Numbered from the stretch's first letter, positions 34,952-47,011 are shown. The stretch: DNA of 64,000 nucleotides from Pseudoalteromonas sp. MM1 (GCF_030296835.1 NZ_AP027922.1:3224001-3288000); one strand, 5' to 3'. Translations and numbers: made by a program. Notes: generated from the letters alone by a model not told the origin.

Positions 34952-36742
34952 TTATACCACGTGTTTGTTATCTGTCGCCAAGTGCACTACGGCAGGCGCT
35001 GGCTTTCTGCGCTTACAAATAAACAAATAACTATGGCGATACCGCTTAGCCTCTTTTTTAGCATCTGTTGCCAGTGCTGCAACTTGATGGCTGTTTTTAC
35101 ATTCTTGTAAATCGGGAGTCACAAGGCCAATTGATAACGTAAGTAAAGGTACAAATTGCTTTTCTCCCTCACGATTTGTAGCCCAATAACCTTTGCTCTT
35201 AATGTGCTCAGGCGTAAAAAAGATGCGTGATTGCAGTTCAAACTGCTCAATTATGGTATTACAAATATGCACAGCATTTGATTGGTCAAACACAACCATA
35301 AAGTCATCGCCACCTATATGTCCTACAAAGTTAGCACTGTTTTCGCACGCTTGCACGGTTACATTGGCCAACAATTTAATCACACTATCACCACTGGCAT
35401 AACCGTATAAATCATTGAACTGCTTAAAGTGATTAAGATCTATATAAGCAAGCGAAAACATACTTTTTGAGCGTAGCCTTTGCTCTATTGCCTCATTAAT
35501 CGCTACATTACCAGGAAGCATAGTGAGTGGGTTAGCATGCTTGGCGTGACGTATTTTTTCTTCTGTTATATGTTTTAAAATATCACGTAAAGGGGCAAGC
35601 CCTAAGTAACGACCATGACGCGTGATCACAATATGACGGCGAATATCAAAGTCTTGCTCTGTAATTTGCTGACTCACAGTATCAAGAAGCTGGTTTTCAT
35701 CCACCACTAAAGGTTGTTTATCCATAAAATCGGTTACGGGGCACTTGTCGTAAAGAGCATGGCCATAAGGCGCTGCAAACACTTCTGTGAGCTGATCTTT
35801 ATGCAGTAGCCCAACCGGCTGACCTGCTTTATTTAAAACCGCAAGGCTTATAACGGCCTTGTCTTTTTCAAATAGTTTGTGGGCATCTTTACTGCGAGTT
35901 TCGCTGTCTATTGCCTCTTGTGTTACAGCAAGCCAGCCAATGGCCATAGATTGATCAAACGTGTTGTTTGGCTGTTTAAAACTCAATCCTTGTAATTGTT
36001 CTGAGCTGTAATCAAGACTTGGATTTGAGTTCGGTTTTTCCAATAAAAAACCTTGTACGTTTGCTATTCCTAAGCTTTCAACATAAGCGAGCTCTTGTGC
36101 TCTTTCTATACCCTCGGCTATTACTGCGGTGTTTGTTGCTTTTGCTAATACCGTAATCGATTTTAAAAACTCTTTTTTAACTTCGCTTTCATCGCAATGA
36201 TCAATAAAATAGCGATCTATTTTTACAAAGTCAGGGCATAGTTCAGACCACTGCTTTAACCCCGAGTAACCAGCACCAAAATCGTCAATGGCAATAATAA
36301 AACCCAATTCGCGATAATGCGCAATTGTTTTTAATAACAAAAAGCCATCATCGACCTTTTCTTGTTCTGTTACTTCAATCACCACGCGGTTTGCCACTAA
36401 GCCAAACTGCTCTATTAAGTGCAGGGTTTCACCTTTTGGGTGGCAAGGGTCAAGCAAAGTTTTGGGGCTTACATTTAAAAACAATTTACCGTTTAGGTTC
36501 AGCTTTACAAAGTTTTCAATTGCTTTTGAGCGGCATAATAGCTCAAGTTCTGAAATTAAGGCGTGCTCACTTGCCGCTTCAAACAATCGGGTTGGCATTT
36601 CTAGAGGGCTGTTTTTGGGCCCTCGACTTAGCGCTTCGTAACCTATAATTGTTTGATTAGCTATATCAAAAATAGGTTGAAATAACGTGGTTATTTCACC
36701 GTTACTTAAAATATAGTCTAGTAACTTGCGCTGCATCGTCAC
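34952..36742 (-). CDS. EAL-CBS-GGDEF cyclic-di-GMP protein
   Basis: A 596-residue cytoplasmic protein. The chosen GTG is preceded by AGG at about 8 bases; an ATG two codons on is an alternative. The EAL domain comes first (about 1-245): EAL at 36-38 in GYEALSRG, FLNVSP, EVTEQ, DDFGAGYSG, VKIDRYF and AEGIE, so phosphodiesterase activity is likely. A CBS pair covers about 255-395. The GGDEF domain (about 405-575) has GGDDF instead of GGDEF, so cyclase activity is doubtful. CBS domains commonly bind adenine nucleotides and may regulate it. It is cotranscribed with the binding-protein gene. Confidence 0.9.
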   Translation of the reverse strand: MTMQRKLLDYILSNGEITTLFQPIFDIANQTIIGYEALSRGPKNSPLEMPTRLFEAASEHALISELELLCRSKAIENFVKLNLNGKLFLNVSPKTLLDPCHPKGETLHLIEQFGLVANRVVIEVTEQEKVDDGFLLLKTIAHYRELGFIIAIDDFGAGYSGLKQWSELCPDFVKIDRYFIDHCDESEVKKEFLKSITVLAKATNTAVIAEGIERAQELAYVESLGIANVQGFLLEKPNSNPSLDYSSEQLQGLSFKQPNNTFDQSMAIGWLAVTQEAIDSETRSKDAHKLFEKDKAVISLAVLNKAGQPVGLLHKDQLTEVFAAPYGHALYDKCPVTDFMDKQPLVVDENQLLDTVSQQITEQDFDIRRHIVITRHGRYLGLAPLRDILKHITEEKIRHAKHANPLTMLPGNVAINEAIEQRLRSKSMFSLAYIDLNHFKQFNDLYGYASGDSVIKLLANVTVQACENSANFVGHIGGDDFMVVFDQSNAVHICNTIIEQFELQSRIFFTPEHIKSKGYWATNREGEKQFVPLLTLSIGLVTPDLQECKNSHQVAALATDAKKEAKRYRHSYLFICKRRKPAPAVVHLATDNKHVV

Positions 36743-36945
36743 TGCAAAACCTGATTGTAGTTTAATAGGGGCATTAAAGTAGCAAGCCTGTATGACAATT
36801 TTATGGCATTAGATGCTATTAACCATTCAGGATTAAATTTGCTCTATTTAGAGCAATACCATCTCAGCCCTCAGTTTATACCTACTACACTGCTAACTAT
36901 TCAGACGTTATTGTAATGGCTTAATTATATAATCGGCTCAAGGCT

Positions 36946-37112
36946 TTATACCAATCCGCATAATTAAGTGACCTATTTTGAGGATGGGTAAACGTGTTGA
37001 TAACAAGGCAAAAAAATTCGCTATTTAGTTGTTCTAAATGAGAATTTTTTAACGCAGATAGCGACACATTTAGCCCCTGAAAATGATTAAGTATTATTTC
37101 GGATTGGTATAA
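36946..37112. repeat. MITE-like ATACCAATCCG element (167 bp)
   Basis: TTATACCAATCCG at 36946 and CGGATTGGTATAA ending at 37112 are perfect 13-bp terminal inverted repeats. The body matches the 29933-30143 element for most of its length. It lies in the 479-base gap between the EAL-CBS-GGDEF gene and secF. The left 200 bases of that gap hold the EAL gene promoter region and a small palindrome, TTGCTC/GAGCAA (36839-36856). Confidence 0.78.
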
Positions 37113-37181
37113 GTTCAGCCTAAAGAGCGTGTACGTTTACCCTTAAAGGCAACCCGGCTCTATAAAACAGCGCGCAATAAA

Positions 37182-37205
37182 AAACCGCTCAATTGAGCGG
37201 TTTTA
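37182..37205 (-). terminator. Terminator after secF
   Basis: AAAACCGCTC and GAGCGGTTTT form a perfect 10-bp stem with loop AATT, 17 bases after the secF stop. Confidence 0.9.
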
Positions 37206-37221
37206 TTTAGCGTTAACTCTA

Positions 37222-38169
37222 TTACGGCAATGCGTCTAGGTCTGCGCCTTCTTTTTCGATGACTTCTGGTATTAAATCTTCTTTACTTACGCCCATGCTA
37301 ATAGCTACCGAGCTTGCAACGTAAACTGAAGAATAAGTACCAATGAACACACCAAATAACAGGGCAGTAGCAAAGCCGTGAATGGTTTGTCCGCCCCACA
37401 CAAATAGCGCAATCAATACCAAAATAGTGGTGATTGACGTTACAAGTGTACGGTTGAGTGTTTGCGTTAACGACATGTCGATAATTTCAATCGTGTCGTC
37501 GATGCGTACTTTTCGGAAGTTTTCACGAATACGGTCAGATACAACAATAGTATCGTTAAGTGAGTAACCTATTACCGCCAATATGGCCGCTAGAATAGTT
37601 AAGTCAAACTCTAATCCTAATACAGAAAACAAGCCAACTGTAATAATTACATCGTGTAGTAGTGCACCTACCGCGCCCACAGCAAAACGCCACTCAAAGC
37701 GAAATGCCACGTAAATCAAAATACAAATAAGCGCAGTTAACATGGCTAAGCCACCCTGCTCTTTTAAGTCTTCCCCTACGCTTGGACCTACAAACTCAAT
37801 GCGGCGCATTACTACGCTCTCATCAGCTTGCTTTAAGGCAGTAATCACTTGGTTACCAATCACCTCGGCTTTTACTTCACTGCCGCGCGGCGCTAAGCGA
37901 ACCAAAATATCTTGGCTAGAACCAAACAGCTGCACTGAGGCATCAGCAAAACCGTTTTCAGCTAATACTGAGCGTACTTTTTTTAAATCAGCAGGTTGCG
38001 AAAAACCAACTTCTACCGCGGTACCGCCAGTAAAATCTAAACCAAAGTTTAAACCTTTGATAAAAATTGAGGCAAACGACGCTAAAATTAATAGCGTAGA
38101 AAAACCCATTGCCACTTTACGAAGTGACATGAAACGTAGGGTTTTACCACCCAAACTTAAAATTTGCAT
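37222..38169 (-). CDS. secF: Protein translocase subunit SecF
   Basis: A 315-residue inner membrane protein with six predicted segments. It starts MQILSLGGKTLRFMSLRK and shows FGLDFTGGTAVEV, the SecD/SecF D-x-T/S-G-G motif. With SecD it uses the proton gradient to pull exported proteins through SecYEG. It follows secD by 9 bases in the tgt-yajC-secD-secF operon and is followed by a terminator. Confidence 0.97.
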   Translation of the reverse strand: MQILSLGGKTLRFMSLRKVAMGFSTLLILASFASIFIKGLNFGLDFTGGTAVEVGFSQPADLKKVRSVLAENGFADASVQLFGSSQDILVRLAPRGSEVKAEVIGNQVITALKQADESVVMRRIEFVGPSVGEDLKEQGGLAMLTALICILIYVAFRFEWRFAVGAVGALLHDVIITVGLFSVLGLEFDLTILAAILAVIGYSLNDTIVVSDRIRENFRKVRIDDTIEIIDMSLTQTLNRTLVTSITTILVLIALFVWGGQTIHGFATALLFGVFIGTYSSVYVASSVAISMGVSKEDLIPEVIEKEGADLDALP

Positions 38170-38178
38170 GTCCGCTCC

Positions 38179-40044
38179 TTAAATTGAAAGTTTATCAATG
38201 CGCTTACCACCAATAAATAAGTTAATTACCGCACGGGTACCAACTATGGCTGTAAACATTGAAGTTAAAATACCAATTGCCAGCGTTACGGCAAAACCTG
38301 CAATAGGGCCGGTGCCCACTGCAAATAAAATAACCGCAGCAATTAAAGTGGTAATATTGGCATCAAAAATAGTACTAAATGCGCTATCGTAACCAAAATG
38401 AACGGCTTGTTGAGGGCTGCGGCCATCGGCCAGTTCTTCACGAATACGCTCAAAAATAAGAACGTTAGCATCAACCGCCATACCTACTGTTAATACAATA
38501 CCGGCAATACCTGGCAGCGTTAAAGTTGCCCCTGGTATTAACGACATTACACCTACAATAAGCACTAAGTTAGCAGCTAGTGCAACGTTGGCAACTAAAC
38601 CAAACCCTTTGTAGTAAATAAGCATAAAGGCAAGTACAAACGCAAAGCCTAGGGCTACAGCGGTCATACCGGCTTCAATGTTTTCTTGACCTAGGCTTGG
38701 GCCTACTGTGCGCTCTTCAACAATTTGAATTGGCGCAACTAATGCACCGGCGCGTAATAGCAAGCTTAAGTTATGGGCTTCGGCTGGGTTATCAATACCT
38801 GTAATACGGAATGAGCGATCAAGACGAGCTTGAATAGTCGCAACGTTAATGACCTCTTCTACCTTAATAGGTGGAAGTGCTTTACCGTCTGCATCTTTTT
38901 TACCCGATGGCTTATATTCAATAAATACCGTTGCCATACGCTTACCAATAGCGCGTTTGGTAAAGGCATTCATTTTTGCCCCACCTTTGCTATCTAAAGT
39001 AATGCTTACCTGAGGGCGCTGGTATTCATCGTTTCCTGATTGCGCTCCAGTGATATGGCTACCTTCAAGAATGACACGTTTTTTTAGTACCACAGGGTAG
39101 CCATCGCGGCTCATGATCATTTCTGTGCCTGCAGGAATGCGCCCTTGAGCAGCCGCACTTGGATCTGCATTTTCGTCTACTTCACGAAATTCTAGCGTGG
39201 CCGTTGCACCTAAAATTTCTTTGGCGCGTGCTGTATCTTGTACACCAGGTAGTTGCACAATAATGCGCTCAGCACCTTGGCGCTGTACGTTAGGCTCTGC
39301 AACACCAATTTGGTTAATACGGTTACGAATAATGGTTTCGTTTTGCTTTATAGCGTAGTCACGTATTTCTTTAAGCTTTTGCTCACTCATAGTGGCAAAA
39401 AATGCGCGGTCGTTGCTGCTATCATCTATGTATACGTTTAGTGGGTAGCGCGATGCTAAAAAACGCTCAGCGGCGTCTTTGTCTTCTTCGGTACGCATTT
39501 CGACACGCATACGCTCAGAGCCCGCTACACGGCGAACACTACGGTAACGAAGTTTTTCTTCGCGTAAATCGCTTCTAAAGTCTTGCTCCATTTGCTCTAG
39601 CTGATTATCTACCGCGGTTGCCATGTCGATTTCCATGGTGAAGTGAACACCACCACTTAAATCAAGACCTAGCTTCATCGGGTTACCACCCAATGATTTT
39701 AACCATGCAGGTTGCGCGGGTGCCATATTAATAGCAGAGATATAATCGTCGCTAAGAGAGTTACGCAGTAAGTCTTGCGCTTTTAGCTGTTCTTCAACAT
39801 TTTTAAAACGTACTAATACTTGGCCGCCTTCAAGCACGGTAGACTTAGCTGTTACATTATGTTGTTTGAGGGTTGCGTTTACTTTGTCTACTACACTGAG
39901 ATCGACATCTGCGCCTTTAGCCCCCGAAACCTGAATGGCCGGATCGCGGCCATACAAGTTTGGAGAAGCATATAAAAGGCCAATGGCTACCACAGCTAAA
40001 ACAAGTAAATACTTCCAAATTGGAAACTTGTTTAACACAGGCAT
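38179..40044 (-). CDS. secD: Protein translocase subunit SecD
   Basis: A 621-residue inner membrane protein of usual length. One N-terminal membrane segment is followed by a large periplasmic P1 domain ([44 protein letters not shown]) and then five membrane segments in the C-terminal third ([29 protein letters not shown]). Partner of SecF and YajC. Confidence 0.97.
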   Translation of the reverse strand: MPVLNKFPIWKYLLVLAVVAIGLLYASPNLYGRDPAIQVSGAKGADVDLSVVDKVNATLKQHNVTAKSTVLEGGQVLVRFKNVEEQLKAQDLLRNSLSDDYISAINMAPAQPAWLKSLGGNPMKLGLDLSGGVHFTMEIDMATAVDNQLEQMEQDFRSDLREEKLRYRSVRRVAGSERMRVEMRTEEDKDAAERFLASRYPLNVYIDDSSNDRAFFATMSEQKLKEIRDYAIKQNETIIRNRINQIGVAEPNVQRQGAERIIVQLPGVQDTARAKEILGATATLEFREVDENADPSAAAQGRIPAGTEMIMSRDGYPVVLKKRVILEGSHITGAQSGNDEYQRPQVSITLDSKGGAKMNAFTKRAIGKRMATVFIEYKPSGKKDADGKALPPIKVEEVINVATIQARLDRSFRITGIDNPAEAHNLSLLLRAGALVAPIQIVEERTVGPSLGQENIEAGMTAVALGFAFVLAFMLIYYKGFGLVANVALAANLVLIVGVMSLIPGATLTLPGIAGIVLTVGMAVDANVLIFERIREELADGRSPQQAVHFGYDSAFSTIFDANITTLIAAVILFAVGTGPIAGFAVTLAIGILTSMFTAIVGTRAVINLFIGGKRIDKLSI

Positions 40045-40057
40045 GTCCTTTTTATTT

Positions 40058-40393
40058 TTATAGTGACTTCATTGTGCCTTTAGGCAATACAGCAGATACT
40101 GCCGATTTTTGTACTGTTACTTCAGCTTGCTCATTTAAAGAAATCACGATGAAATCTTTATCTTCAGTAATTTTAACAATTTTACCTACTAAGCCACCTT
40201 GAGTAAGTACTTCATCACCTTTAGCCATCGCACTCATTAAGCTTTTGTGCTCTTTAACGCGCTTAGCTTGCGGGCGGTAAATTAAAAAGTAAAAAACTAA
40301 ACCGAAAATAGCTAACATAATTAGCATTTCCCAACCACCACCTGCAGCAGGTTGACCAGCAGCGGCGTGTGCGTTTGAAATAAATAAACTCAT
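40058..40393 (-). CDS. yajC: Preprotein translocase subunit YajC
   Basis: A 111-residue protein with one membrane segment ([27 protein letters not shown]) and a cytoplasmic tail. The motif [13 protein letters not shown] is the YajC signature. It associates with SecDF. It lies 13 bases upstream of secD and 25 bases downstream of tgt. Confidence 0.97.
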   Translation of the reverse strand: MSLFISNAHAAAGQPAAGGGWEMLIMLAIFGLVFYFLIYRPQAKRVKEHKSLMSAMAKGDEVLTQGGLVGKIVKITEDKDFIVISLNEQAEVTVQKSAVSAVLPKGTMKSL

Positions 40394-40418
40394 AATACTT
40401 CCTCTATATTTTTAAATT

Positions 40419-41615
<1,197 letters not shown>

Positions 41616-41663
41616 CTATTACTATTAGCTGCGGTAAATTCAGTTATGCCAATTGCCACAAAC

Positions 41664-41693
41664 AAAAACCCCAGCAACTAAGCTGGGGTTTTT
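41664..41693 (-). terminator. Terminator between queA and tgt
   Basis: AAAAACCCCAGC and GCTGGGGTTTTT form a perfect 12-bp stem with a 6-base loop, 34 bases after the queA stop. It implies a separate promoter for tgt in 41544-41660. Confidence 0.9.
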
Positions 41694-41726
41694 GATAGAT
41701 TCGACTGACTATTAAACAATAACTTG

Positions 41727-42758
41727 TTACTTGCGTGTTAAAAACATCGCATCACCGTAGCTAAAAAAGCGGTACTTTTGTTCTATAGCCGTGTTGTACG
41801 CGCCCATAATGTTATCTTGCCCGCTAAAGGCACTGACTAGCATTATGAGGGTTGATTCTGGCAAGTGAAAATTCGTCACCATGGCATCAACTACATTAAA
41901 CTGATAACCCGGAAAAATAAAAATATCGGTATCGCCAAAATAGCTCTCTAATTTACCGCCGTGTACTTTTGCTGCCGACTCAAGTGAACGCACAGAAGTA
42001 GTACCTACCGCAATAATGCGCCCGCCACTGGCTTTAGTTTGTGCAACAGCTTGTACCACGTCGTCAGGCACTTCAATGTACTCAGAGTGCATTACATGCT
42101 CATCTACGCTTTCTACACGCACCGGCTGAAACGTACCTGCGCCAACATGTAGCGTAACAAAGGCCATGTTTACGCCTTTTTGTTTTAATGCCGCCATTAG
42201 CTTATCGTCAAAATGCAGCCCTGCTGTAGGCGCTGCTACTGCGCCCGGCTTTTCGCCATATACTGTTTGATAACGCTCGCGGTCAGCTTCGGTGTCTGGG
42301 CGGTCAATGTAAGGAGGTAAAGGCATGTGGCCAATATCGTTTAGAATATCGAGTACATTTTGGCTGCGATCAAATTCAAGCTCAAATAATGTATCGTGTC
42401 GCGCAATCATTGTCGCTTTTGCTTTGCCTTCTAAAATAACTTCGTTACCAGGCTTTAACGACTTACTTGCTCTTACATGGGCAAGTACTCGGTGCTCATC
42501 AACTACACGCTCTACAAGCACTTCTACTTTACCGCCTGATGCTTTTTGGCCAAACATACGTGCAGGAATAACGCGGGTGTTATTAAATACCAATAAGTCA
42601 CCTTCGTTAACTAAATCAAGTAAGTCACTAAACACTTTGTGTTCAACGTTGCCAGTTGGGCCATCCAAGGTTAGTAAACGGCTGCTGGTTCTGTCTTGTT
42701 TAGGAAAACGAGCAATTAATTCATCAGGTAAGTCAAAGCTAAAGTCAGCCACGCGCAT
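41727..42758 (-). CDS. queA: S-adenosylmethionine:tRNA ribosyltransferase-isomerase
   Basis: A 343-residue enzyme that makes epoxyqueuosine from preQ1-tRNA using SAM as ribosyl donor. [19 protein letters not shown] is the conserved N-terminus. [22 protein letters not shown] and FIFPGYQF are family motifs. It works just after Tgt in queuosine formation and lies next to it. A terminator stands between them. Confidence 0.97.
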   Translation of the reverse strand: MRVADFSFDLPDELIARFPKQDRTSSRLLTLDGPTGNVEHKVFSDLLDLVNEGDLLVFNNTRVIPARMFGQKASGGKVEVLVERVVDEHRVLAHVRASKSLKPGNEVILEGKAKATMIARHDTLFELEFDRSQNVLDILNDIGHMPLPPYIDRPDTEADRERYQTVYGEKPGAVAAPTAGLHFDDKLMAALKQKGVNMAFVTLHVGAGTFQPVRVESVDEHVMHSEYIEVPDDVVQAVAQTKASGGRIIAVGTTSVRSLESAAKVHGGKLESYFGDTDIFIFPGYQFNVVDAMVTNFHLPESTLIMLVSAFSGQDNIMGAYNTAIEQKYRFFSYGDAMFLTRK

Positions 42759-42958
42759 AGTCGGTATTCCACATCATTAAAATCGCGCCAAGTGTATATC
42801 TATCCTCGGCTAAGCTCAAGATATCTACCACAGTTGAGAGGATTCACCCTATTTTAGATACATTTGAGTAACTACTTTAAATAATCTTGTTCTTATTGGT
42901 AAATATCATTATTCTTACTGCCTTTGATATTGATGGCTTTGTTTTGGGGTTATAAAAA

Positions 42959-45490
42959 GTGGCAGATAAGCTGAAATTGCTCATTCTAAACGCAAGTAGC
43001 GAAGAACGCCGCACTATACGCGCCACGTTAGAGTACTTAAACGTATTTGAATTTATTGAAGCCGCAGATAGCCTAGATGCACTTACCCTTTTGAAAAAGC
43101 AGCCAGTAAACATGATTATTACAGGCCTAAGCGTGGGGAAAATAGATGGCTGGCGTTTTTCTCGGATGATCCGCTCAGGTTTACTTAACACCCCAAAAAA
43201 CACCCCTATTTTACTTATTCCGCCTATTTATTGTGAGCGTATAGCAGAAACCACCGCTCGCAGTTATGGCATAGATGCTGTATTGCCCTTTGAGCACCAA
43301 GACATGTTGCCGCAGGTGCTGGCCAATGTTCTGTCTACGCATTTAGAAAAAAGTAGTCGCCTTAATTTACTCTTGCTTGAGCCTATTGCGCAAAAAGCCG
43401 ATGAAATAACAGAGCAACTAAAGCTCAACTTTGCTATTACCCATGTCACCACAAAGCAAAATGCCCTCAGCGCCTATAACCAACAAAAGTTTGCTATTGT
43501 GCTGCTTGATGCAACCGCGTCGCACGCTGAAACTTCCAGCGTTTTAGTCGAAGAAATACTGCAACATAACCCTAAACAAGCCATCGTAACTATTATTGAT
43601 AATAACGATGCAGACTATGCAGAGCAGCTGCTACTCTCCGGTGTTACCGATTTTATAAGAGCACCGTACGACCCATCGTTTTTAAATAAAGTATGTGACC
43701 ATGCAGCGCGACGTGAAGACTTTATGGTGAGCTATGCAGAGTTTGCTCAAAAGGTTGAGCAGCTAAGTCTTAGCGAAGTACGCTATAAAGAGCTATTTTC
43801 GGCGCACCAGCGTATTTTGCTGCATTTAAATACGGTGGTTTTAGAGCTCGACCAACAAGGCAAAATTCGCTTTATCAATCCTGCTTGGGAAACACTCAGT
43901 GGCTTTGGGGTTAAATCGTCTTTGCAAAAATCATTGACCGATTATTGCTCTGATGAATGCCAAATAAAACTAAATACGACCATTAACGATATTCTTAATG
44001 GCGGCACACACCAGCAGCAAGTTGAGATTCAACTTAATCATAAAAATGGCAATCAAATTTGGGTTGAATGCCGATTACAGCTGATAAAAAACAGCCGTAA
44101 TAATGCCACCATTACTGCCACAATCGACAACATACACGAGCGTAAGCAGGCTGAGTTAAAGCTACGCCACTTAGCCCTACACGATACGCTAACAGGCTTA
44201 CATAATCGTTATTACTTTGATCAACAACTCAACAAAATATGCCAAAACAATCACACCTATGGTGATGTAGAGCACGCGCTTATTTATATCGATTTAGATC
44301 ATTTTAAAATAATTAACGACAGCAAAGGCCACCAACAAGGCGACATTGTACTAAAAGATGTAGCCCAATTATTTGAAGCAAACATTAGCGCAAAACATTT
44401 AGTATGCAGAATAGGCGGTGACGAATTTGCTGTTATTTTAAAAAACACGCAACTGCTTGACGCTCACCTAATTGCAGAGAGTATTTGTAGTGCGATTGAA
44501 CAGCACGAGTTTAAATCTGAAGACCAAGTGTATTCTATTAGCTGCTCTATTGGTTTAACCCAAATAACGGCTAAAAATTGCGATCCGAGTGAGTGCCTCA
44601 AGCAAGCCGATATCGCCTTATATATTGCTAAAAGTTTAGGGCGTAACCTAGTGCACTGCTACTCAAAAGAAGATGCGCAAAATAACACTTTGCAAACCGG
44701 ACTTGAGTGGGGGCATGAGATTCGACAAGCACTTCAGCAAGATAACGTAGAGCTGCATTACCAGCCAATATGGGACTTTAAAGCCAATAAAGTGGCTTAT
44801 TTTGAAGCCTTGTTACGTTTAAAAATAGACAATAAACTTATTTTTCCTAACCAGTTTATTCCCTCTTTGGAGTTGCTAAACGATACCTTTTTGATGGACC
44901 AATGCGTTATTCGCAATGCTATTGCCAGCGTGGCTGAGCACCCAGATTTGAATCAAGTGGCGATCAACCTTTCTGCCCAATCGTTTTTAGATGAGCGTTT
45001 ACTGCCACATATAGAGTCGAGCCTTGAAAAATACCACGTGCCGCCTTCGCGTATTATTTTTGAGATTACCGAATCGGCCTCTGTTAACAATTTAAAAGCC
45101 ACTCGCAAAATGATAGAAAAGCTAAACAGCTTAGGTTGTCACTTTTCTATTGATGACTTTGGCACAGGCTTTAGCACATTTAACTATTTAAAACAGTTGC
45201 CTGCACAACATGTAAAAATAGATGGCTCATTTGTACGCGACATGATTAACGATCCTATTGACCTAGCACTGGTCAAAGCCATAAACGATATAAGCCGCTC
45301 CCTTGATAAGCGCTCTGTGGCAGAATACGTAGAAAGCGAAGAGATATTTTTTGCACTTAAAGAGATTGGTGTTGACTACGGACAAGGCTACTTTATTGCT
45401 CGCCCAGTGCCTGTAGAAAAAGTGCAATCGACACTTAAAATTATTTACCAGAAGAAACCTTTTATCCAACAACCGCCTAGCGCTAGCTAA
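42959..45490 (+). CDS. REC-REC-PAS-GGDEF-EAL cyclic-di-GMP signalling protein
   Basis: An 843-residue cytoplasmic protein starting at GTG. Order: response-regulator-like domain (about 5-125), a second, degenerate receiver-like domain (130-255), PAS domain with trailing PAC (275-395), GGDEF (400-565) and EAL (590-835). The GGDEF site is intact (GGDEF near residue 485), and so is the EAL site (EALLRL near 614, FEITES, DDFGTGFSTF, KIDGSF), apart from AEYVES replacing AEGVE. The first receiver has no clear phospho-acceptor pattern; TGLSVGKIDGW occupies the spot, so phosphorylation is uncertain. The protein could make or break cyclic-di-GMP. It stands alone between queA and a small membrane-protein gene. 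Confidence 0.9.
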   Translation: MADKLKLLILNASSEERRTIRATLEYLNVFEFIEAADSLDALTLLKKQPVNMIITGLSVGKIDGWRFSRMIRSGLLNTPKNTPILLIPPIYCERIAETTARSYGIDAVLPFEHQDMLPQVLANVLSTHLEKSSRLNLLLLEPIAQKADEITEQLKLNFAITHVTTKQNALSAYNQQKFAIVLLDATASHAETSSVLVEEILQHNPKQAIVTIIDNNDADYAEQLLLSGVTDFIRAPYDPSFLNKVCDHAARREDFMVSYAEFAQKVEQLSLSEVRYKELFSAHQRILLHLNTVVLELDQQGKIRFINPAWETLSGFGVKSSLQKSLTDYCSDECQIKLNTTINDILNGGTHQQQVEIQLNHKNGNQIWVECRLQLIKNSRNNATITATIDNIHERKQAELKLRHLALHDTLTGLHNRYYFDQQLNKICQNNHTYGDVEHALIYIDLDHFKIINDSKGHQQGDIVLKDVAQLFEANISAKHLVCRIGGDEFAVILKNTQLLDAHLIAESICSAIEQHEFKSEDQVYSISCSIGLTQITAKNCDPSECLKQADIALYIAKSLGRNLVHCYSKEDAQNNTLQTGLEWGHEIRQALQQDNVELHYQPIWDFKANKVAYFEALLRLKIDNKLIFPNQFIPSLELLNDTFLMDQCVIRNAIASVAEHPDLNQVAINLSAQSFLDERLLPHIESSLEKYHVPPSRIIFEITESASVNNLKATRKMIEKLNSLGCHFSIDDFGTGFSTFNYLKQLPAQHVKIDGSFVRDMINDPIDLALVKAINDISRSLDKRSVAEYVESEEIFFALKEIGVDYGQGYFIARPVPVEKVQSTLKIIYQKKPFIQQPPSAS

Positions 45491-45677
45491 ACATTTTTAA
45501 ACAGTTTTAAGCATTTTATTACTATCATTATTGCACTTATTGCCTATACTTTACGTACCACTTAGTAAATGTCTTGTTATTTTGATGATTTAACAATAAA
45601 AACATGACATTACCTATAAACATACATGGCTAGCAATTAAATAGAGGTTTAAGCTTGTCAGGTTTAAGGAGAAAGGT

Positions 45678-45890
45678 ATGGCGCAGTTGATAATTTTACT
45701 TCTCGTAATACATTGTGTAATTGCGTATCAGTGCTACCGGTACGCGCAGCTAAAGGGTTACCCTGTAGGCGTATTTGCTACTTTAGGCCTGCTCCCATAT
45801 TTTAATGTAGTCGTATGGATTTACCTGCTTTTTCTACCCGAACTAGAACCCTTTGAAAGCCAAACACATAGCAAACAGCAGCCCTTGTAG
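45678..45890 (+). CDS. Small two-segment membrane protein, hypothetical
   Basis: A 70-residue protein with two hydrophobic segments (LIILLLVIHCVIAYQCY and YFNVVVWIYLLFLPEL). The binding site AAGGAG is excellent and the spacing is ideal, which supports a real gene. The tail is short and polar. I do not recognise a family. Its stop codon lies inside the terminator hairpin that follows. Confidence 0.78.
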   Translation: MAQLIILLLVIHCVIAYQCYRYAQLKGYPVGVFATLGLLPYFNVVVWIYLLFLPELEPFESQTHSKQQPL

Positions 45891-45900
45891 GCTGCTGTTT
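45873..45900 (+). terminator. Terminator overlapping the end of the small membrane-protein gene
   Basis: AAACAGCAGCC and GGCTGCTGTTT form a perfect 11-bp stem with a 6-base loop, followed by TGTTT. The stop codon lies at the base of the right arm. Confidence 0.85.
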
Positions 45901-46008
45901 TGTTTATGCTACGCTAGTGCTTAATAGTGGCCAATAACCACACTGCACAAACCCTGTTTACCTAAAACAACATATTACTGCTGCACTTTAACCTTAAGGT
46001 AAATAGGC

Positions 46009-46929
46009 TTAATTCTCAAAGTCTAAGCTACATTGGTGAGCCAAAAACACTTCCAACTGTTGACTGAATAACTTAAAGTCGCGAATTCTTCCTGTGGTTT
46101 TACGCCACAGTATGCCTATATCTCTGTAGGCATCCCCTTGCGATGGAGTTGCTATCATATTTTTATCTTTAAGAATGCCCGCATTAATTGCCATTTGCGG
46201 TAAAAATGTAACCCCTAATTGATGCTCTACCATGCTTAATAAAGTGTGTAAGCTTGCAGCTTCAAACGGATTAATACAGCTTGAGCGGTTTAAGTGACAC
46301 GCACTCAATGCATGCCCCGTCATACAATGCTCTCGCTCTAATAAAAATACACTCGCATCGGGTAGCAAATTAAAGTCTTCGACCCCTTTAGCAGGGCTGT
46401 AATCTTTATGGTGCACTAAACTAAAGTGATCTTTAGCCAATACTTGAGTATGAAACTTCTCCGTTTGGTACGGTAAAGCTAATAAGGCTAAATCAATATG
46501 GCCATGTTCAAGCTTATCTAATAACTTGTCGCTAGTATCTTCAACGAGTACCAACTCTAGATCACAAAAGGTTTGCTTACAAAAGTGATACAAAGGCGCT
46601 GCTATGAAGCTGGCGATAGTGGGTATAACGCCTACCACTAACTTACCACTGAGTGGTGTTAAAAAGCTTTTGGTTAGCTCTTTTAAACTAATTGTATCGT
46701 TAATAATTTTACGAGAGCGTTCAACAACCTCTTCACCAATACTGGTAAACATAAGGCTACGATTTTCTCGCTCAATTAGTTGACAACCGAGTGTTTCCTC
46801 AAGGTTTTGAATTGCACTGCTTAAAGTAGATTGTCCTATAAAGCAGGCACTTGCTGCACGGCCAAAATGCTGGTGTTGATGCACAGCTAATAAATATTGC
46901 AGCTGCTTAATACTTGGAAGATTGGTCAT
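46009..46929 (-). CDS. oxyR: Hydrogen peroxide-inducible genes activator OxyR
   Basis: A 306-residue LysR-type regulator. The ATG at 46929 gives MTNLPSIKQLQYLLAVHQHQHFGRAA, the OxyR N-terminus; an upstream in-frame start is rejected. The helix-turn-helix is at about 20-45. The redox cysteines are C202 and C211 in HCMTGHALSAC, with the same nine-residue spacing as C199-C208 of E. coli OxyR. Peroxide would form a disulfide there and turn on antioxidant genes. It lies downstream of pitA, separated by a terminator. Confidence 0.93.
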   Translation of the reverse strand: MTNLPSIKQLQYLLAVHQHQHFGRAASACFIGQSTLSSAIQNLEETLGCQLIERENRSLMFTSIGEEVVERSRKIINDTISLKELTKSFLTPLSGKLVVGVIPTIASFIAAPLYHFCKQTFCDLELVLVEDTSDKLLDKLEHGHIDLALLALPYQTEKFHTQVLAKDHFSLVHHKDYSPAKGVEDFNLLPDASVFLLEREHCMTGHALSACHLNRSSCINPFEAASLHTLLSMVEHQLGVTFLPQMAINAGILKDKNMIATPSQGDAYRDIGILWRKTTGRIRDFKLFSQQLEVFLAHQCSLDFEN

Positions 46930-46947
46930 TTTTTCTTTCCACAAATA

Positions 46948-46982
46948 AAAAGACCCCAACACCTAGGGCGTTGAGATCTTTT
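46948..46982 (-). terminator. Terminator after pitA
   Basis: Read on the minus strand, AAAAGATCTCAAC and GTTGGGGTCTTTT pair with two G-U wobbles. These wobbles form only in the minus-strand RNA, so the hairpin ends the pitA transcript rather than a plus-strand one. It lies between pitA and oxyR. Confidence 0.82.
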
Positions 46983-47011
46983 CAAGCTAAAAGTCTTTGA
47001 GTACTTTTTTG

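Noticed and set aside
14103-37112. ATACCAA repeats as remnants of an autonomous insertion sequence
   Set aside because: All copies are 160-215 bp, non-coding and of similar length, without any transposase fragment.
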